Source of the DNA: Mycobacterium sp. PS03-16
Lineage (GTDB): Bacteria; Actinomycetota; Actinomycetes; Mycobacteriales; Mycobacteriaceae
Direction of reading: 5' to 3'
Assembly: GCF_004570325.1 (NCBI RefSeq)
Contig: NZ_SPQO01000031.1
Location: forward strand, 1-52,907
DNA length: 52,907 nt
Shown: positions 8,842 to 17,564 of the stretch, one piece after another
How positions within the stretch are numbered: the stretch's first letter is position 1
How the letters are laid out: each line of letters opens with the position of its first letter
Notes under the pieces: generated by a model
Database searches by the model: none
Told to the model about the DNA's origin: nothing
Seen by the model: the letters and a program-made list of their open reading frames with translations, nothing else
Position numbers and translations under genes: made by a program

Positions 8842-10809
8842 TCACTCGTCGGCGGTGATCGGCAGATTCACCAGGGTCAGCACACGGTGCGCGGCACTTC
8901 CGGGCCGCGCCAGCAGCGTGCACTCGGTGTGGTTCTGCGCCGCCCGGTCCAGCGCGTCGGCGAGCACGCCGAGCGCGGTGGAGCCCAGATGGGTGACGTC
9001 CTGCAGGTCGATGCGCACCGGGCGGGTGCCCGCGCGGCTCACCGCGGCGATCGTGGTGGCCACCCGGTCGGCGTCCACCGTGCCGACGTCACCGCACAGC
9101 GCGATGCCGCCCACGTCGTCGACGTCCATGGCGAAGGCGAATTCGGCCGCCGTGGGTCGCCGGGGAAAGACCCGGTGCTGGTCGGTGACGATGCGCGCGG
9201 GGCGCTCCAGGCGGTGAGTGGCGGTGGCCACGGTGCCGCGGTCGTCGTGGACGACGCTGGTGTGGGTCACCAGCGCCTCGGCCATCCGCAGTCCGCGTCC
9301 GCGATTGCGCGGGCGGCGGCCGCGTTCCTGCCAACGGCCCCGGTCGGTGACGGTGATCCGCACATGACCGTCCCCGTCGAGCACACCGTCGACGGTCAGC
9401 GTCCCGGAGGAGCCGTCGGCGTAGGCGTGTTCGGCGCTGTTGTCGACGTATTCGGAGACGGCGTGCTCGACGAGCACCACGTCGGCGTCATCGGCGCCGA
9501 GTGCGGCCAGCCACTCGCGCAACGCGGCGCGCACGGCGGCCCCGGCGTGCGGGTCGGCGGGCAGCTCGAGCGCGAGCTTCGCCGGCGCGGCGCGGTGCTG
9601 CGCGGCCAGCAGCGTCACGTCGTCGCCGTAGCCGGTTTCGCGCAACAGCAGCTCGATCGTCTGCCCGCACAGGCGCTCGACCGGCCGCAGACCGTCGAGC
9701 GGCAATCCGCCGCCGGCCAGAATGCCGGCGGCCAGGCGAGCGAATTCGGCCGAGCTGGAGGACAATTCACGCCCCGGTCGCTCGATGATGCCGTCGCTGT
9801 AGAGCAGGATCACGTCGCCGGGGTCGACACGCTCGGTCCTGGCGTGCCACGCCGAATCCCGGCCCAGCGGAGCGTCGCCGGAGGCGGGCAGGAACTGTGG
9901 CTGCCCCGCGGCCGTGATCCGCAGCGGTGGCGGATGCCCGGCCGTGCAGTACTCGAACGTGCCGGCCTCCGCGTCGAGGCGCCCGACACACAGCGTGGCG
10001 TATCGCCCGCCGGGGACGTGGCCGGAGAAGGCGTCGACGTCGCGCAGGGTCTCGCTGATCTCGCGCCCGGAGAGCACCGCCATCCGCACCGCGGCGCGCA
10101 GCTGAGCCATCGCGGCGGCGGCCTCGATGCCGTGCCCGACGACGTCGCCGACCACCAGCACGACGCCACCCGGGACCGGGATCGCGTCGAACCAGTCCCC
10201 GCCCGCCGCGGTGTCCTCGGTGGCGACCAGGTACTCGGCGGCGATGTCGACGCCGGGTAACACCGGCACGGCGGCGGCGAGCAGCGCCTTCTGCATGACC
10301 TGGGCGGAATTGCGAAGGGCCACATATCGATCGGACAGTTCGGCCGCGCGGGCCTCCTCGGCCAGCCGAGCCTGAACCCGCTCGGTGACGTTGGTGACGG
10401 TCACGTGCAGGCCGATGACGGTTCCTTCGGCGTCACGACGCGGGGCGATGACCATGTCGAAGTAGCGTTCCTGCAGCACCCCGTCACCGTCGATGTCGGC
10501 GTGCACCCGCCATTCGGAGGCGGTCAGCGGCTCGCCGGTCTCATACACCCGGTCGAAGGCCTCGAACATGGCCTGGCCCTCGACCTCCGGCGCGAGGTCG
10601 CGCAGCGAGGCGCCCATCGCGGCCAGCTTCGGATATTCGGCACGGTAGGCGGCGTTGGCCGCGACGTAGGTGTGCCGAGGGCCTTCGAATGCGCACACCA
10701 TCACCGGGACCTCGTCGAAGACGCGCCGGACGGTGTCGCGGTCCCCGACCAGTCGGTCCCAGTCACGTTCGTCGGAGGGGGCGCCGGACTGCGGCGACGG
10801 TGCGCTCAT
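8842..10809 (-). CDS. Multidomain sigma-factor regulator: PAS, SpoIIE-type PP2C phosphatase, anti-sigma kinase, STAS (Rv1364c type)
   Basis: 655 residues, essentially the length of M. tuberculosis Rv1364c (653). In order: a PAS domain (about 25-150, FEGPRHTYVAANAAYRAEYP), a short linker helix, a SpoIIE-type PP2C phosphatase (about 180-400, with GGDWFD, VVGDVVGHG, LLYSDGI and GYGDDVTLL metal-site motifs), a GHKL anti-sigma kinase (about 410-545, AVSEYVDNSAEHAY N-box) and a C-terminal STAS domain (about 555-655) whose phosphorylatable Ser is in DVTHLGSTALG. Rv1364c-type proteins fold a whole RsbU/RsbW/RsbV partner switch into one chain and have been linked to SigF control. It stands alone between ESX-3 and the DUF2236 gene. 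A SigF-like promoter lies 24 bases upstream, suggesting feedback. All catalytic motifs appear intact. Confidence 0.93.
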   Translation of the reverse strand: MSAPSPQSGAPSDERDWDRLVGDRDTVRRVFDEVPVMVCAFEGPRHTYVAANAAYRAEYPKLAAMGASLRDLAPEVEGQAMFEAFDRVYETGEPLTASEWRVHADIDGDGVLQERYFDMVIAPRRDAEGTVIGLHVTVTNVTERVQARLAEEARAAELSDRYVALRNSAQVMQKALLAAAVPVLPGVDIAAEYLVATEDTAAGGDWFDAIPVPGGVVLVVGDVVGHGIEAAAAMAQLRAAVRMAVLSGREISETLRDVDAFSGHVPGGRYATLCVGRLDAEAGTFEYCTAGHPPPLRITAAGQPQFLPASGDAPLGRDSAWHARTERVDPGDVILLYSDGIIERPGRELSSSSAEFARLAAGILAGGGLPLDGLRPVERLCGQTIELLLRETGYGDDVTLLAAQHRAAPAKLALELPADPHAGAAVRAALREWLAALGADDADVVLVEHAVSEYVDNSAEHAYADGSSGTLTVDGVLDGDGHVRITVTDRGRWQERGRRPRNRGRGLRMAEALVTHTSVVHDDRGTVATATHRLERPARIVTDQHRVFPRRPTAAEFAFAMDVDDVGGIALCGDVGTVDADRVATTIAAVSRAGTRPVRIDLQDVTHLGSTALGVLADALDRAAQNHTECTLLARPGSAAHRVLTLVNLPITADE

Positions 10810-10832
10810 GTGGTGACCACAGTAGGCGTGAT

Positions 10833-10856
10833 TACCCGCTGCGAGTCGCGATCAAC
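10833..10856 (-). promoter_or_regulatory. SigF-type promoter for the Rv1364c-like gene
   Basis: Reading the minus strand, GTTG (10856-10853), a 15-base spacer and GGGTA (10837-10833) differ by one base from the mycobacterial SigF consensus GTTT-N15-17-GGGTA. The -10 element ends 23 bases before the ATG at 10809, giving a short plausible leader. Seen by eye; no other promoter of this quality is present in the 69-base gap. Confidence 0.6.
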
Positions 10857-10878
10857 CCGGGCCGCCGACGTCGGCGTG

Positions 10879-11775
10879 TCAGATCAGCGGACGCCCGGTG
10901 CGGATGCGCCGGTCGAGGTCGTGGAGCAGCACGTTGAAGGGGAATTGGCGGACGACCCGCGGCATCAGGTTGTTGGCGGTGCGCAGCACCGACATCACCC
11001 GGTCGAAGCGGCGCTGGCGCTCGGCGTCCCACGGCAGCCGCATTTCCTCGCGGAACCGCTGCGGCAGGAAGCCGGAGGTGATCAGCAGATTGAAGTCCTC
11101 GAGGCGCCGCTGCACGCGGGCGGGCAGTCGCACCCCGCGGATGCGTGACACCGCGATCGGATAGAGGTACTCGCGGACCGCGTCGTCGATGTGGACCTGG
11201 TCGAGTGACTCCTGCCAGTACCTGTCGAAGGCGGCGCGGTCGGCGGGCCACATCTCCGGCGGCACCTGCAGTGTGGTGCCCAGCGACATGCTGTCGCGGT
11301 AGTGCTCGTCGGCGGCCTGCTCGTCCATCTCGCCGATGAAGATGCGGTGGATGTCGACACCGCCCTTGTAGAGACAGGCCGCCACCCACAGCTGCAGGTC
11401 CTTATCGAACGCGTGGTAGCGCACCGGGCTCTCGTCGGTGGAGTAGACCTGCGCGTGGGCCTTGTTCACCGCCCGCCGGAACGCGGCCTTCTGCGCGTCA
11501 CTCCCCCGAGTGGCGACCGCCAGATATGTGAACGTGGTGCGGGCACGCTTGATCGGGTGCAGATCGACGCGACCGCTCTCCACCCGGCTCTCCATCACGC
11601 CGTACCCGACACCGGGGCGGGCCAGCTGCATGATCACGTTCGCCGGTCCGGCCAGCAGCGCGACGCCCATGAGTCCGTCGTCCGCGGTGGCCCCGCGCCG
11701 GCCGGCCGCACGGGTGGCGGGCGCAGCGTCGCTCATCGGGCGCTCGACGTGCGGGATCGGTTCGCTGAGCGTCAT
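10879..11775 (-). CDS. DUF2236 / MpaB-like oxygenase family protein (Rv0276 type)
   Basis: 298 residues from the ATG at 11775, chosen because GAGGGG lies five bases upstream; a GTG two codons earlier would overlap that site. The sequence has the DUF2236 layout: an N-terminal helix region with MGVALLAGPANVIMQLARPGVGYGV, the segment RTTFTYLAVATRG, and conserved histidines in VRYHAFD and DIHRIF that fit the haem b-binding architecture of the MpaB/latex-clearing protein family. The natural substrate of the mycobacterial members is not known. It is divergently transcribed from a TetR regulator, the same arrangement as Rv0276 and Rv0275c in M. tuberculosis, so it is probably that regulator's target. 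No signal peptide or membrane anchor is obvious. Confidence 0.85.
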   Translation of the reverse strand: MTLSEPIPHVERPMSDAAPATRAAGRRGATADDGLMGVALLAGPANVIMQLARPGVGYGVMESRVESGRVDLHPIKRARTTFTYLAVATRGSDAQKAAFRRAVNKAHAQVYSTDESPVRYHAFDKDLQLWVAACLYKGGVDIHRIFIGEMDEQAADEHYRDSMSLGTTLQVPPEMWPADRAAFDRYWQESLDQVHIDDAVREYLYPIAVSRIRGVRLPARVQRRLEDFNLLITSGFLPQRFREEMRLPWDAERQRRFDRVMSVLRTANNLMPRVVRQFPFNVLLHDLDRRIRTGRPLI

Positions 11776-11782
11776 GGCCACC

Positions 11783-11812
11783 CCTCAAAAGTGAGAACGA
11801 ATGTTTCCTGAT
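11783..11812. promoter_or_regulatory. Possible TetR operator between divergent DUF2236 and TetR genes
   Basis: The 74-base gap between the two divergent starts contains an imperfect dyad around GAGAACGAATGTTTCC with a core AAC-N4-GTT, the spacing common in TetR-family sites. Arms match at only four of six outer positions, so this is a weak call made mainly from position. Confidence 0.3.
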
Positions 11813-11849
11813 GTTCCCTCGGGGCGCTCACGGGTGTCAAGATGGGGTG

Positions 11850-12467
11850 ATGGGACAGGTCCGCCCGTATCGGGGGGTGGAGGCGCCCGAGCGCCTCGCC
11901 CAGCGCCGCATGCGCTTCCTCGAGGCGGGTCTGGACCTGCTCGGGTCGGCCGAGCCCGACCTGTCCGAGGTGACGGTGCGGGCCGTGTGCCGGCGGGCCG
12001 GAGTCGCGGTGCGGTACTTCTACGAGGGCTTCACCGATAAGGACGACTTCGTCGCGGCAGTCTTCGACTGGGTCATCGGCCGGATCGCCGCCACCGCGCA
12101 GGCCGCCGCGGCCGGTGCGCCGCCGCGCGAGCAGAACCGCGCGGTCATCACCGACATCGTCCGCACCGTCTCCGACGATCCGCGGGTGGGCCGGCTGCTG
12201 TTCAGTGCGCAGCTGTCCAACACCGTGGTGGTGCGCAAACGGACCGAGTCCGGCGCGCTGTTCGCGATGCTGTCCGGCCAGCACGCCAGTGCCGCGCTGC
12301 GCCGGGCCGAGAACGACCGGATCACGGCGGCGGCCCACTTCGTCGTCGGCGGGGTGAGCCAGACCCTCAGCGCGTGGCTCGCCGGCGGCGTCGCGCTGCG
12401 ACCCGAGGAGCTGGTCGACCAGCTGACCGCCATGATCGACCAGCTGGCCGACCCGCGGCTGTACTGA
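11850..12467 (+). CDS. TetR/AcrR family transcriptional regulator (Rv0275c type)
   Basis: 205 residues from the ATG at 11850, which has AGATGGGG just upstream; the open frame extends 13 codons further but without a ribosome site. The N-terminal helix-turn-helix spans about residues 20-65, with VTVRAVCRRAGVAVRYFYEGFTDKDD showing the recognition helix and the typical Y-F-Y-x-F ending of TetR domains. The C-terminal two thirds is a helical ligand-binding domain with no recognisable ligand signature. It is divergent from the DUF2236 oxygenase and followed by a hydrolase and acyl-CoA dehydrogenase on the same strand, matching Rv0275c in its local order. It probably represses the divergent gene and perhaps itself. 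Confidence 0.9.
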   Translation: MGQVRPYRGVEAPERLAQRRMRFLEAGLDLLGSAEPDLSEVTVRAVCRRAGVAVRYFYEGFTDKDDFVAAVFDWVIGRIAATAQAAAAGAPPREQNRAVITDIVRTVSDDPRVGRLLFSAQLSNTVVVRKRTESGALFAMLSGQHASAALRRAENDRITAAAHFVVGGVSQTLSAWLAGGVALRPEELVDQLTAMIDQLADPRLY

Positions 12468-12563
12468 CCGAGGCGCCCAAGTGGCCCACGTCGCGCCTGT
12501 CCGGGAACTAACATCGGAGTCAGTTCGGGTTCAGCCCACGCCCGGACACCACGGGGGCCGAAC

Positions 12564-13718
12564 ATGACCAGGAACGTGTCACCGGCGCAGCGACCGACGC
12601 AGACGCCCGGCGTGACAAGGGAGTTCGTCGGCCTGGACTCACCGACCGCGCTGCGCGCGGCGTCCGGTGGCCATCCCTGTCAGGGCATCTACTACCGCGG
12701 GGTCGGCCGCAGGCCCAAGGTGGCGATGATCGCCGCCCACTACCAGATCGACTTCTCCGAGCACTACCTGGCCGACTACATGGCCACCCGCGGCATCGGG
12801 TTCCTGGGCTGGAACACCCGGTTCCGCGGCTTCGAGACCAGCTTCCTGCTCGACCACGCGCTCGTCGACATCGGCGTGGGCGTCCGGTGGCTGCGCGAGG
12901 TCCAGAACATCGAAACGATTGTGTTGCTGGGTAATTCGGGTGGCGGCTCGCTGATGGCGGCCTACCAGGCGCAGGCCTGCCACCACCACGTCACCCCGAT
13001 GGAGGGGATGCGCCCGGCCGCGGGCCTGAACGATCTGCTCGCGGTCGACGGGTACGTCGCATCCGCCGCACACCCCGGCAGGCCCGACGTGATGACGGCC
13101 TGGATGGACGGTTCGGTGGTCGACGAATTCGACCCTGTGCCAACCGATCCGGAGTTGGACCCGTTCGACGAACGCCACGGGCCGCCGTACCCGCCGGAGT
13201 TCGTCGAGCGGTACCGCGCGGCCCAGGTGGCGCGCAACCACGCGATCACCGACTGGGTCGAGGCGGAGTACGCCCGGGTGCGCGCCGCGGGGTATGCCGA
13301 CCGGCCGTTCGCGGTCCTGCGCACGTGGGCCGATCTGCGGATGATGGACGCCACCATCGATCCCTCCAAACGGCCGGTGAACACCTGCTACCTCGGTCAG
13401 CCCGCCGTGGCCAACCGCTCCGCGCACGGCATGGCCTCGGCCACCACGCTGCGCAACTGGCTCGGTATGTGGAGCCTGCGCCACGCCCAGACCCGGGCCG
13501 AACCGCACCTGGCCCGCATCGAGTGCCCGGCACTGGTCATCACCGCCGAACAGGACGCCGGGGTGTACCCGTCGGATGCCCGGCGGATTCTCGATGCGCT
13601 GGCCGGCGCGGACAAGACCTTCAGCGCCATCGACACCGACCACTACTTCACCACGCCCGGCGCGCGCAGCGAACAGGCCGACACCATCGCGAAGTGGATC
13701 GCCAAACGGTGGCGCTGA
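12564..13718 (+). CDS. Alpha/beta hydrolase fold protein (Rv0272c type)
   Basis: 384 residues. The nucleophile elbow is VLLGNSGGGS near residues 120-129 (Gly-Asn-Ser-Gly-Gly), preceded by an oxyanion region at AAHYQIDFSEHYLADYMATRG and followed late by ALVITAEQDAGVYPSDARRI, which holds the acid, and DTDHYFTTPGARSEQ, which holds the catalytic His near residue 360. This is a serine hydrolase, esterase or amidase fold; substrate unknown. M. tuberculosis Rv0272c (377 residues) sits beside fadE6 in the same order, and this gene lies 68 bases before fadE6 here. A lipid- or CoA-ester-related role is inferred only from that neighbourhood. No signal peptide, so it is probably cytosolic. A TAACAT hexamer at 12509 could be its -10 element. 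Confidence 0.85.
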   Translation: MTRNVSPAQRPTQTPGVTREFVGLDSPTALRAASGGHPCQGIYYRGVGRRPKVAMIAAHYQIDFSEHYLADYMATRGIGFLGWNTRFRGFETSFLLDHALVDIGVGVRWLREVQNIETIVLLGNSGGGSLMAAYQAQACHHHVTPMEGMRPAAGLNDLLAVDGYVASAAHPGRPDVMTAWMDGSVVDEFDPVPTDPELDPFDERHGPPYPPEFVERYRAAQVARNHAITDWVEAEYARVRAAGYADRPFAVLRTWADLRMMDATIDPSKRPVNTCYLGQPAVANRSAHGMASATTLRNWLGMWSLRHAQTRAEPHLARIECPALVITAEQDAGVYPSDARRILDALAGADKTFSAIDTDHYFTTPGARSEQADTIAKWIAKRWR

Positions 13719-13786
13719 GATTCGCCGCGGGCGCCGACAGGTAGCCTTGCCCCAACCGACCGGTTAATAGGGAAGGCAACGAAGCT

Positions 13787-15979
13787 ATGCCCATCGCGAT
13801 CACCGAAGAGCACAACGACCTGGCCGATTCGGTGCGGTCCCTGGTGGCGCGGGTGGCGCCGTCGGAGGTGCTGCACGAGGCGTTGGAGAACCCCGTTCCC
13901 AACCCGCCGCCGTACTGGAAGGCCGCGGCCGAGCAGGGGTTGATGGGGGTTCACCTGCCCGAATCGGTCGGCGGACAGGGTTTCGGCATCCTCGAGCTGG
14001 CGATCACCCTGGCCGAATTCGGCTACGGCGCGGTACCCGGACCGTTCGTGCCGTCGGCGATCGCCAGCGCGCTGATCGCCGCCCACGATCCCGAGGAGAA
14101 GCTGCTGGGTGGGCTGGCCTCGGGTGAGGTGATCGCGGCCTACGCCATCGACTCCAGCCTGACCGCCACCCGCCACGGTGACGGCCTGGTCATCCGGGGT
14201 GAGGTGCGGGCGGTGCCTGCGGCCGCGCAGGCCTCGGTGCTGGTGCTGCCGGTGGCGATCGAAAGCGGTGACGAATGGGTGGTGCTCGACGCCGATGCGC
14301 TCGAGATCGAACCGGTACGCAGCGTCGACCCGCTGCGGCCGGTGGCCCACGTCCGCGCCAACGCGGTCGAGGTCGGCGACGACCGCGTGCTGAAGAACCT
14401 GACCCCCGCACTGGCCCGCGCGCTGATCACCACGCTGCTCTCGGCGGAGGCGATCGGCGTCGCCCGGTGGGCCACCGACACCGCGTCGGCCTACGCCAAG
14501 ATCCGCGAACAGTTCGGCAGGCCCATCGGTCAGTTCCAAGCCATCAAGCACAAGTGCGCCGACATGATCGCCCAGACCGAGCGCGCGACCGCCGCGGTGT
14601 GGGACGCGGCCCGCGCACTCGACGATGTCCGCGAAGATGCGTCGGCGGATACACATCTCGAGTTCGCCGCCGCCGTCGCCGCCACGCTGGCCCCGGCCGC
14701 CGGGCAGCACTGTGTGCAGGAGTGCATCCAGGTGCACGGCGGCATCGGGTTCACCTGGGAGCACGACACCAACGTCTACTACCGGCGCGCGCTGGTGCTG
14801 GCCGCCGCCTTCGGGCGCACGTCGGATTACCCCCAGCAGGTGGTGGACACCGCGACCACCACCGGCATGCGGCCGATCGACATCGACCTCGACCCGGACA
14901 CCGAGAAGCTGCGCTCCGAGATCCGCGCCGAGGTGGCCGCGCTCAAGGAGATGCCCCGCGAGGAGCGCACGGTCGCGATCGCCGAGGGCGGCTGGGTGCA
15001 GCCGCACCTGCCCGCCCCGTGGGGCCGTGCGGCCACGCCGATCGAGCAGATCATCATCGCCCAGGAGTTCGCGAGCGGCCGGGTCAAGCGGCCGCAGATG
15101 GGCATCGCGGCGTGGCTGATCCCGTCGATCGTCGCGTTCGGCACCGACGAGCAGAAGCAGCGCTTCCTGCCGCCGACGTTCCGCGGCGAGATGATCTGGT
15201 GCCAGCTGTTCTCCGAACCGGGCGCCGGGTCCGACCTGGCCAGCCTCACCACCAAGGCCACCAAGGTCGACGGCGGCTGGCGGATCACCGGCCAGAAGAT
15301 CTGGACCACCGGCGCGCAGTACTCACAGTGGGGTGCGCTGCTGGCGCGCACGGATCCGTCCGCCCCGAAGCACAACGGCATCACCTACTTCCTGCTCGAC
15401 ATGAACAGCGAAGGCGTCGAGGTCAAACCGCTGCGCGAGCTCACCGGCAACGCGATGTTCAACACGGTGTTCATCGACGACGTGTTCGTGCCCGACGAGC
15501 TGGTGCTCGGTGAGGTCAACCGCGGCTGGGAGGTCAGCCGCAACACGCTGACCAACGAGCGGGTGTCGATCGGCAGCAGCGAGCCGCCGTTCCTGGCCAC
15601 CCTCGACGGCTTCGTCGAGTTCATCCGCGACGGCCACTTCGACCAGATCGGGCAGAACAAGGCCGGGCACCTCATCGCCGAGGGCCACGCCGCCAAGCTG
15701 CTCAACCTGCGCTCGACGCTGCTGACGCTGGCCGGCGGCGACGCGATGCCGTCAGCCGCGATCTCCAAGCTGCTGTCGATGAAGACCGGCCAGGGCTACG
15801 CGGAGTTCGCGGTGTCGTCGTTCGGCACCGATGCGGTGATCGGTGAACCCGGCTCGCCGGAGTTCACGTGGGTGGAGTATCTGCTGGGCAGCCGCGCCAC
15901 CACGATCTACGGCGGCACCTCGGAGGTGCAGCTCAACATCATCGCCGAACGCCTGCTCGGCCTGCCCCGCGACCCGTAA
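13787..15979 (+). CDS. fadE6: Two-domain acyl-CoA dehydrogenase FadE6
   Basis: 730 residues, matching FadE6 of M. tuberculosis (731). Two acyl-CoA dehydrogenase units are fused. The N-terminal unit (about 1-365) retains the C-terminal helical domain IREQFGRPIGQFQAIKHKCA and VHGGIGFTWEHD but has a weak middle domain. The C-terminal unit (about 375-730) carries the FAD-binding motifs WCQLFSEPGAGSDLAS and ITGQKIWTTGAQYS and ends with YGGTSEVQLNIIAERLLGLP. Each unit would contribute to one pseudo-heterodimer, as in steroid-type FadE complexes. The reaction is alpha,beta-dehydrogenation of an acyl-CoA thioester with FAD; the substrate is not known. The following tetR gene begins seven bases after the stop, so they are probably co-transcribed. 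Confidence 0.92.
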   Translation: MPIAITEEHNDLADSVRSLVARVAPSEVLHEALENPVPNPPPYWKAAAEQGLMGVHLPESVGGQGFGILELAITLAEFGYGAVPGPFVPSAIASALIAAHDPEEKLLGGLASGEVIAAYAIDSSLTATRHGDGLVIRGEVRAVPAAAQASVLVLPVAIESGDEWVVLDADALEIEPVRSVDPLRPVAHVRANAVEVGDDRVLKNLTPALARALITTLLSAEAIGVARWATDTASAYAKIREQFGRPIGQFQAIKHKCADMIAQTERATAAVWDAARALDDVREDASADTHLEFAAAVAATLAPAAGQHCVQECIQVHGGIGFTWEHDTNVYYRRALVLAAAFGRTSDYPQQVVDTATTTGMRPIDIDLDPDTEKLRSEIRAEVAALKEMPREERTVAIAEGGWVQPHLPAPWGRAATPIEQIIIAQEFASGRVKRPQMGIAAWLIPSIVAFGTDEQKQRFLPPTFRGEMIWCQLFSEPGAGSDLASLTTKATKVDGGWRITGQKIWTTGAQYSQWGALLARTDPSAPKHNGITYFLLDMNSEGVEVKPLRELTGNAMFNTVFIDDVFVPDELVLGEVNRGWEVSRNTLTNERVSIGSSEPPFLATLDGFVEFIRDGHFDQIGQNKAGHLIAEGHAAKLLNLRSTLLTLAGGDAMPSAAISKLLSMKTGQGYAEFAVSSFGTDAVIGEPGSPEFTWVEYLLGSRATTIYGGTSEVQLNIIAERLLGLPRDP

Positions 15980-15986
15980 GCGGCCG

Positions 15987-16538
15987 ATGGCGAGACCCCC
16001 GAAGTTCGACCGCGAGGAAGCGCTGCACCGCGCCATGCTCCTGTTCTGGGAGCGTGGGTTCGACCGCACGTCGATCAGCGACCTCACCGAGGCGATGGGG
16101 ATCTCGCCGCCCAGCCTGTACGCCGCCTTCGGCGACAAGCAGGCGCTGTTCGATGCTGCCGTCGACCTGTACGAGCAGTCGGCCGTGGTGCCGCCCGCCC
16201 TCGAGGCGGCCACGGCGCGGGAGGTCTTCGAACAGATCCTGGACCGGGCCGTCACGCTCTACACCGAGCCCACACATCCGCCGGGATGCCTGGTGATCAG
16301 CGAGCCGACGCTCGGGGCGCGCCGGGGTACCGGAGGCGAGGCGTTGATCGAGCGGCTGCGCCGGGCGCAACGCGACGGCGACCTACCCGACGACGCCGAT
16401 CCGACCGCGCTGGCGGACTACGTCGACCTCGTGCTGCGGGGCCTGTCGGGCAAAGCGCGCGACGGCGCCGGTCGCGAGCAGTTGCGGGCCGTCGCCGACG
16501 TCGCCTTGCTCGCCTGGCCGGAGGCACCGAGGCCGTAG
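15987..16538 (+). CDS. TetR family transcriptional regulator
   Basis: 183 residues from the ATG at 15987, seven bases after the fadE6 stop. The open frame runs upstream through fadE6, but MARPPKFDREEALHRAM is the standard N-terminus of this TetR subgroup. The helix-turn-helix is complete (TSISDLTEAMGISPPSLYAAFGDKQALF, about residues 27-55). The ligand-binding part contains HPPGCLVISEPTLGARRG, where this subgroup often carries a conserved Cys, here near residue 94. It may correspond to Rv0273c but the order is shifted, so that is inference. Candidate target: the fadE6 operon or the following SDR gene, which is separated from it by a long inverted repeat. Confidence 0.88.
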   Translation: MARPPKFDREEALHRAMLLFWERGFDRTSISDLTEAMGISPPSLYAAFGDKQALFDAAVDLYEQSAVVPPALEAATAREVFEQILDRAVTLYTEPTHPPGCLVISEPTLGARRGTGGEALIERLRRAQRDGDLPDDADPTALADYVDLVLRGLSGKARDGAGREQLRAVADVALLAWPEAPRP

Positions 16539-16559
16539 CGCCTCCTCGGGCGCCGCGAT

Positions 16560-16624
16560 GCGTCGAGTTCTGCACCAGGGTCGTCGCGGCGGAGGCGAAG
16601 CGACCCTCAGGTAGAACTCGACGC
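16560..16624. repeat. Long imperfect inverted repeat (stem-loop) between tetR and SDR genes
   Basis: Outer arms GCGTCGAGTTCT (16560-16571) and AGAACTCGACGC (16613-16624) are perfectly complementary over 12 bases. After a six-base mismatched bulge the inner arms GGGTCG (16578-16583) and CGACCC (16601-16606) pair again, around a 17-base loop. As RNA it could act as a bidirectional terminator, although no U-run follows. It could instead be a member of a dispersed intergenic repeat family. Confidence 0.65.
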
Positions 16625-16706
16625 CTCAACCGCCGATTCTGCCGAGCGGGAATTCTGTAGTGACCGTTAAAGTTGGGCGAAGGGTAGCCCCCGGAAAGGA
16701 ACCCTG

Positions 16707-17483
16707 ATGACCCTCACCTTCGAATCACCCCGCCCGACGGCCCTTCCCCTCGCCGGTCGACGCGCCCTCGTCACCGGTGGATCGCGCGGAATCGGCGCGG
16801 GAATCGTGCGCCGCCTCGCCGCCGACGGCGCCGACGTGGCGTTCACCTACAACTCCTCCCCGGAGGCCGCCGAGAAGCTCGTCGCCGAACTGTCGACGAC
16901 CGGTTCGACGGTGATCGCCATACAGGCCGACAGCGCCGACGTCGACGCGGTGCGCTCCGCCGTCGCCCACACGGCCGAAAAGCTCGGCGGCCTCGACATT
17001 CTGGTCAACAACGCGGGCATCGCCCATCTCGCACCGCTCGAGTCCTTCACCCTCGACGACTTCGACCGACTGGTGGCCGTCAATGTGCGCGCCGTGTTCG
17101 CCGCCATTCAGGCCGCCACGGGGCACATGGTGGACGGCGGGCGGATCATCACCATCGGCAGCGTCAACGGCGACCGCGTACCGGTGGCCGCCGGCCTCGC
17201 CGTTTACGCCATGACCAAGGCCGCGGTCGCCGGGCTGACCCGTGGCCTCGCGCGTGAGCTCGGCCCGCGGCAGATCACGATCAACAACCTCGCCGTCGGC
17301 CCCACCGCGACCGACATGAACCCCGACGCGGGCGAGTTCGCCGACCTCAACCGCGCGCAGACCGCCCTCGGCCGCTACGGCGACACGTCCGACATCGCCA
17401 GCGTGGTCGCCTATCTGAGCCTTCCCGAGGCGGGCTGGGTCACCGGCGCCACGTGGTCCGTCGACGGCGGGTACACCGTCTGA
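16707..17483 (+). CDS. Short-chain dehydrogenase/reductase (FabG-like)
   Basis: 258 residues, a classical SDR. The Rossmann glycine motif is VTGGSRGIGAG near 23-33, the structural NNAG is at LVNNAGIAH near 100, the catalytic Ser is in ITIGSVNG, and the active-site pair is Tyr167 and Lys171 (AVYAMTKAA). The end, GATWSVDGGYTV, is typical of 3-oxoacyl-ACP reductase-like SDRs. Such proteins reduce ketones or oxidise secondary alcohols with NAD(P)H; the substrate here is unknown. GGAAAGGAA lies ahead of the ATG. It is an isolated gene, flanked by an inverted repeat on each side (16560-16624 and 17512-17552), and is not in the M. tuberculosis order of this region. Confidence 0.88.
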   Translation: MTLTFESPRPTALPLAGRRALVTGGSRGIGAGIVRRLAADGADVAFTYNSSPEAAEKLVAELSTTGSTVIAIQADSADVDAVRSAVAHTAEKLGGLDILVNNAGIAHLAPLESFTLDDFDRLVAVNVRAVFAAIQAATGHMVDGGRIITIGSVNGDRVPVAAGLAVYAMTKAAVAGLTRGLARELGPRQITINNLAVGPTATDMNPDAGEFADLNRAQTALGRYGDTSDIASVVAYLSLPEAGWVTGATWSVDGGYTV

Positions 17484-17511
17484 CCGACGCCGTTCCGCAT
17501 CGCCGACACTC

Positions 17512-17552
17512 CGGTTGGTGACGCGCTCCTCGGCGTGTCGCGTCACCGACCG
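17512..17552. terminator. Stem-loop between SDR and LysR genes
   Basis: Arms CGGTTGGTGACGCG (17512-17525) and CGCGTCACCGACCG (17539-17552) pair at 13 of 14 positions around a 13-base loop. It lies 28 bases after the SDR stop and 12 bases before the LysR start. A GC-rich hairpin without a strong T-run is common for mycobacterial terminators. Because it abuts the LysR start it could instead be an autoregulatory site. Confidence 0.55.
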
Positions 17553-17564
17553 TAGTTTCGGCGC

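Noticed and set aside
8823..8845. GTGACC/GGTCAC hairpin at the end of the Rv1364c-like gene as a terminator
   Set aside because: Only six pairs, overlapping the stop codon, and such stems are frequent by chance in this base composition.
16663..16686. GTTA and GGGTA before the SDR gene as a SigF promoter
   Set aside because: The spacer is 12 bases rather than 15-17.
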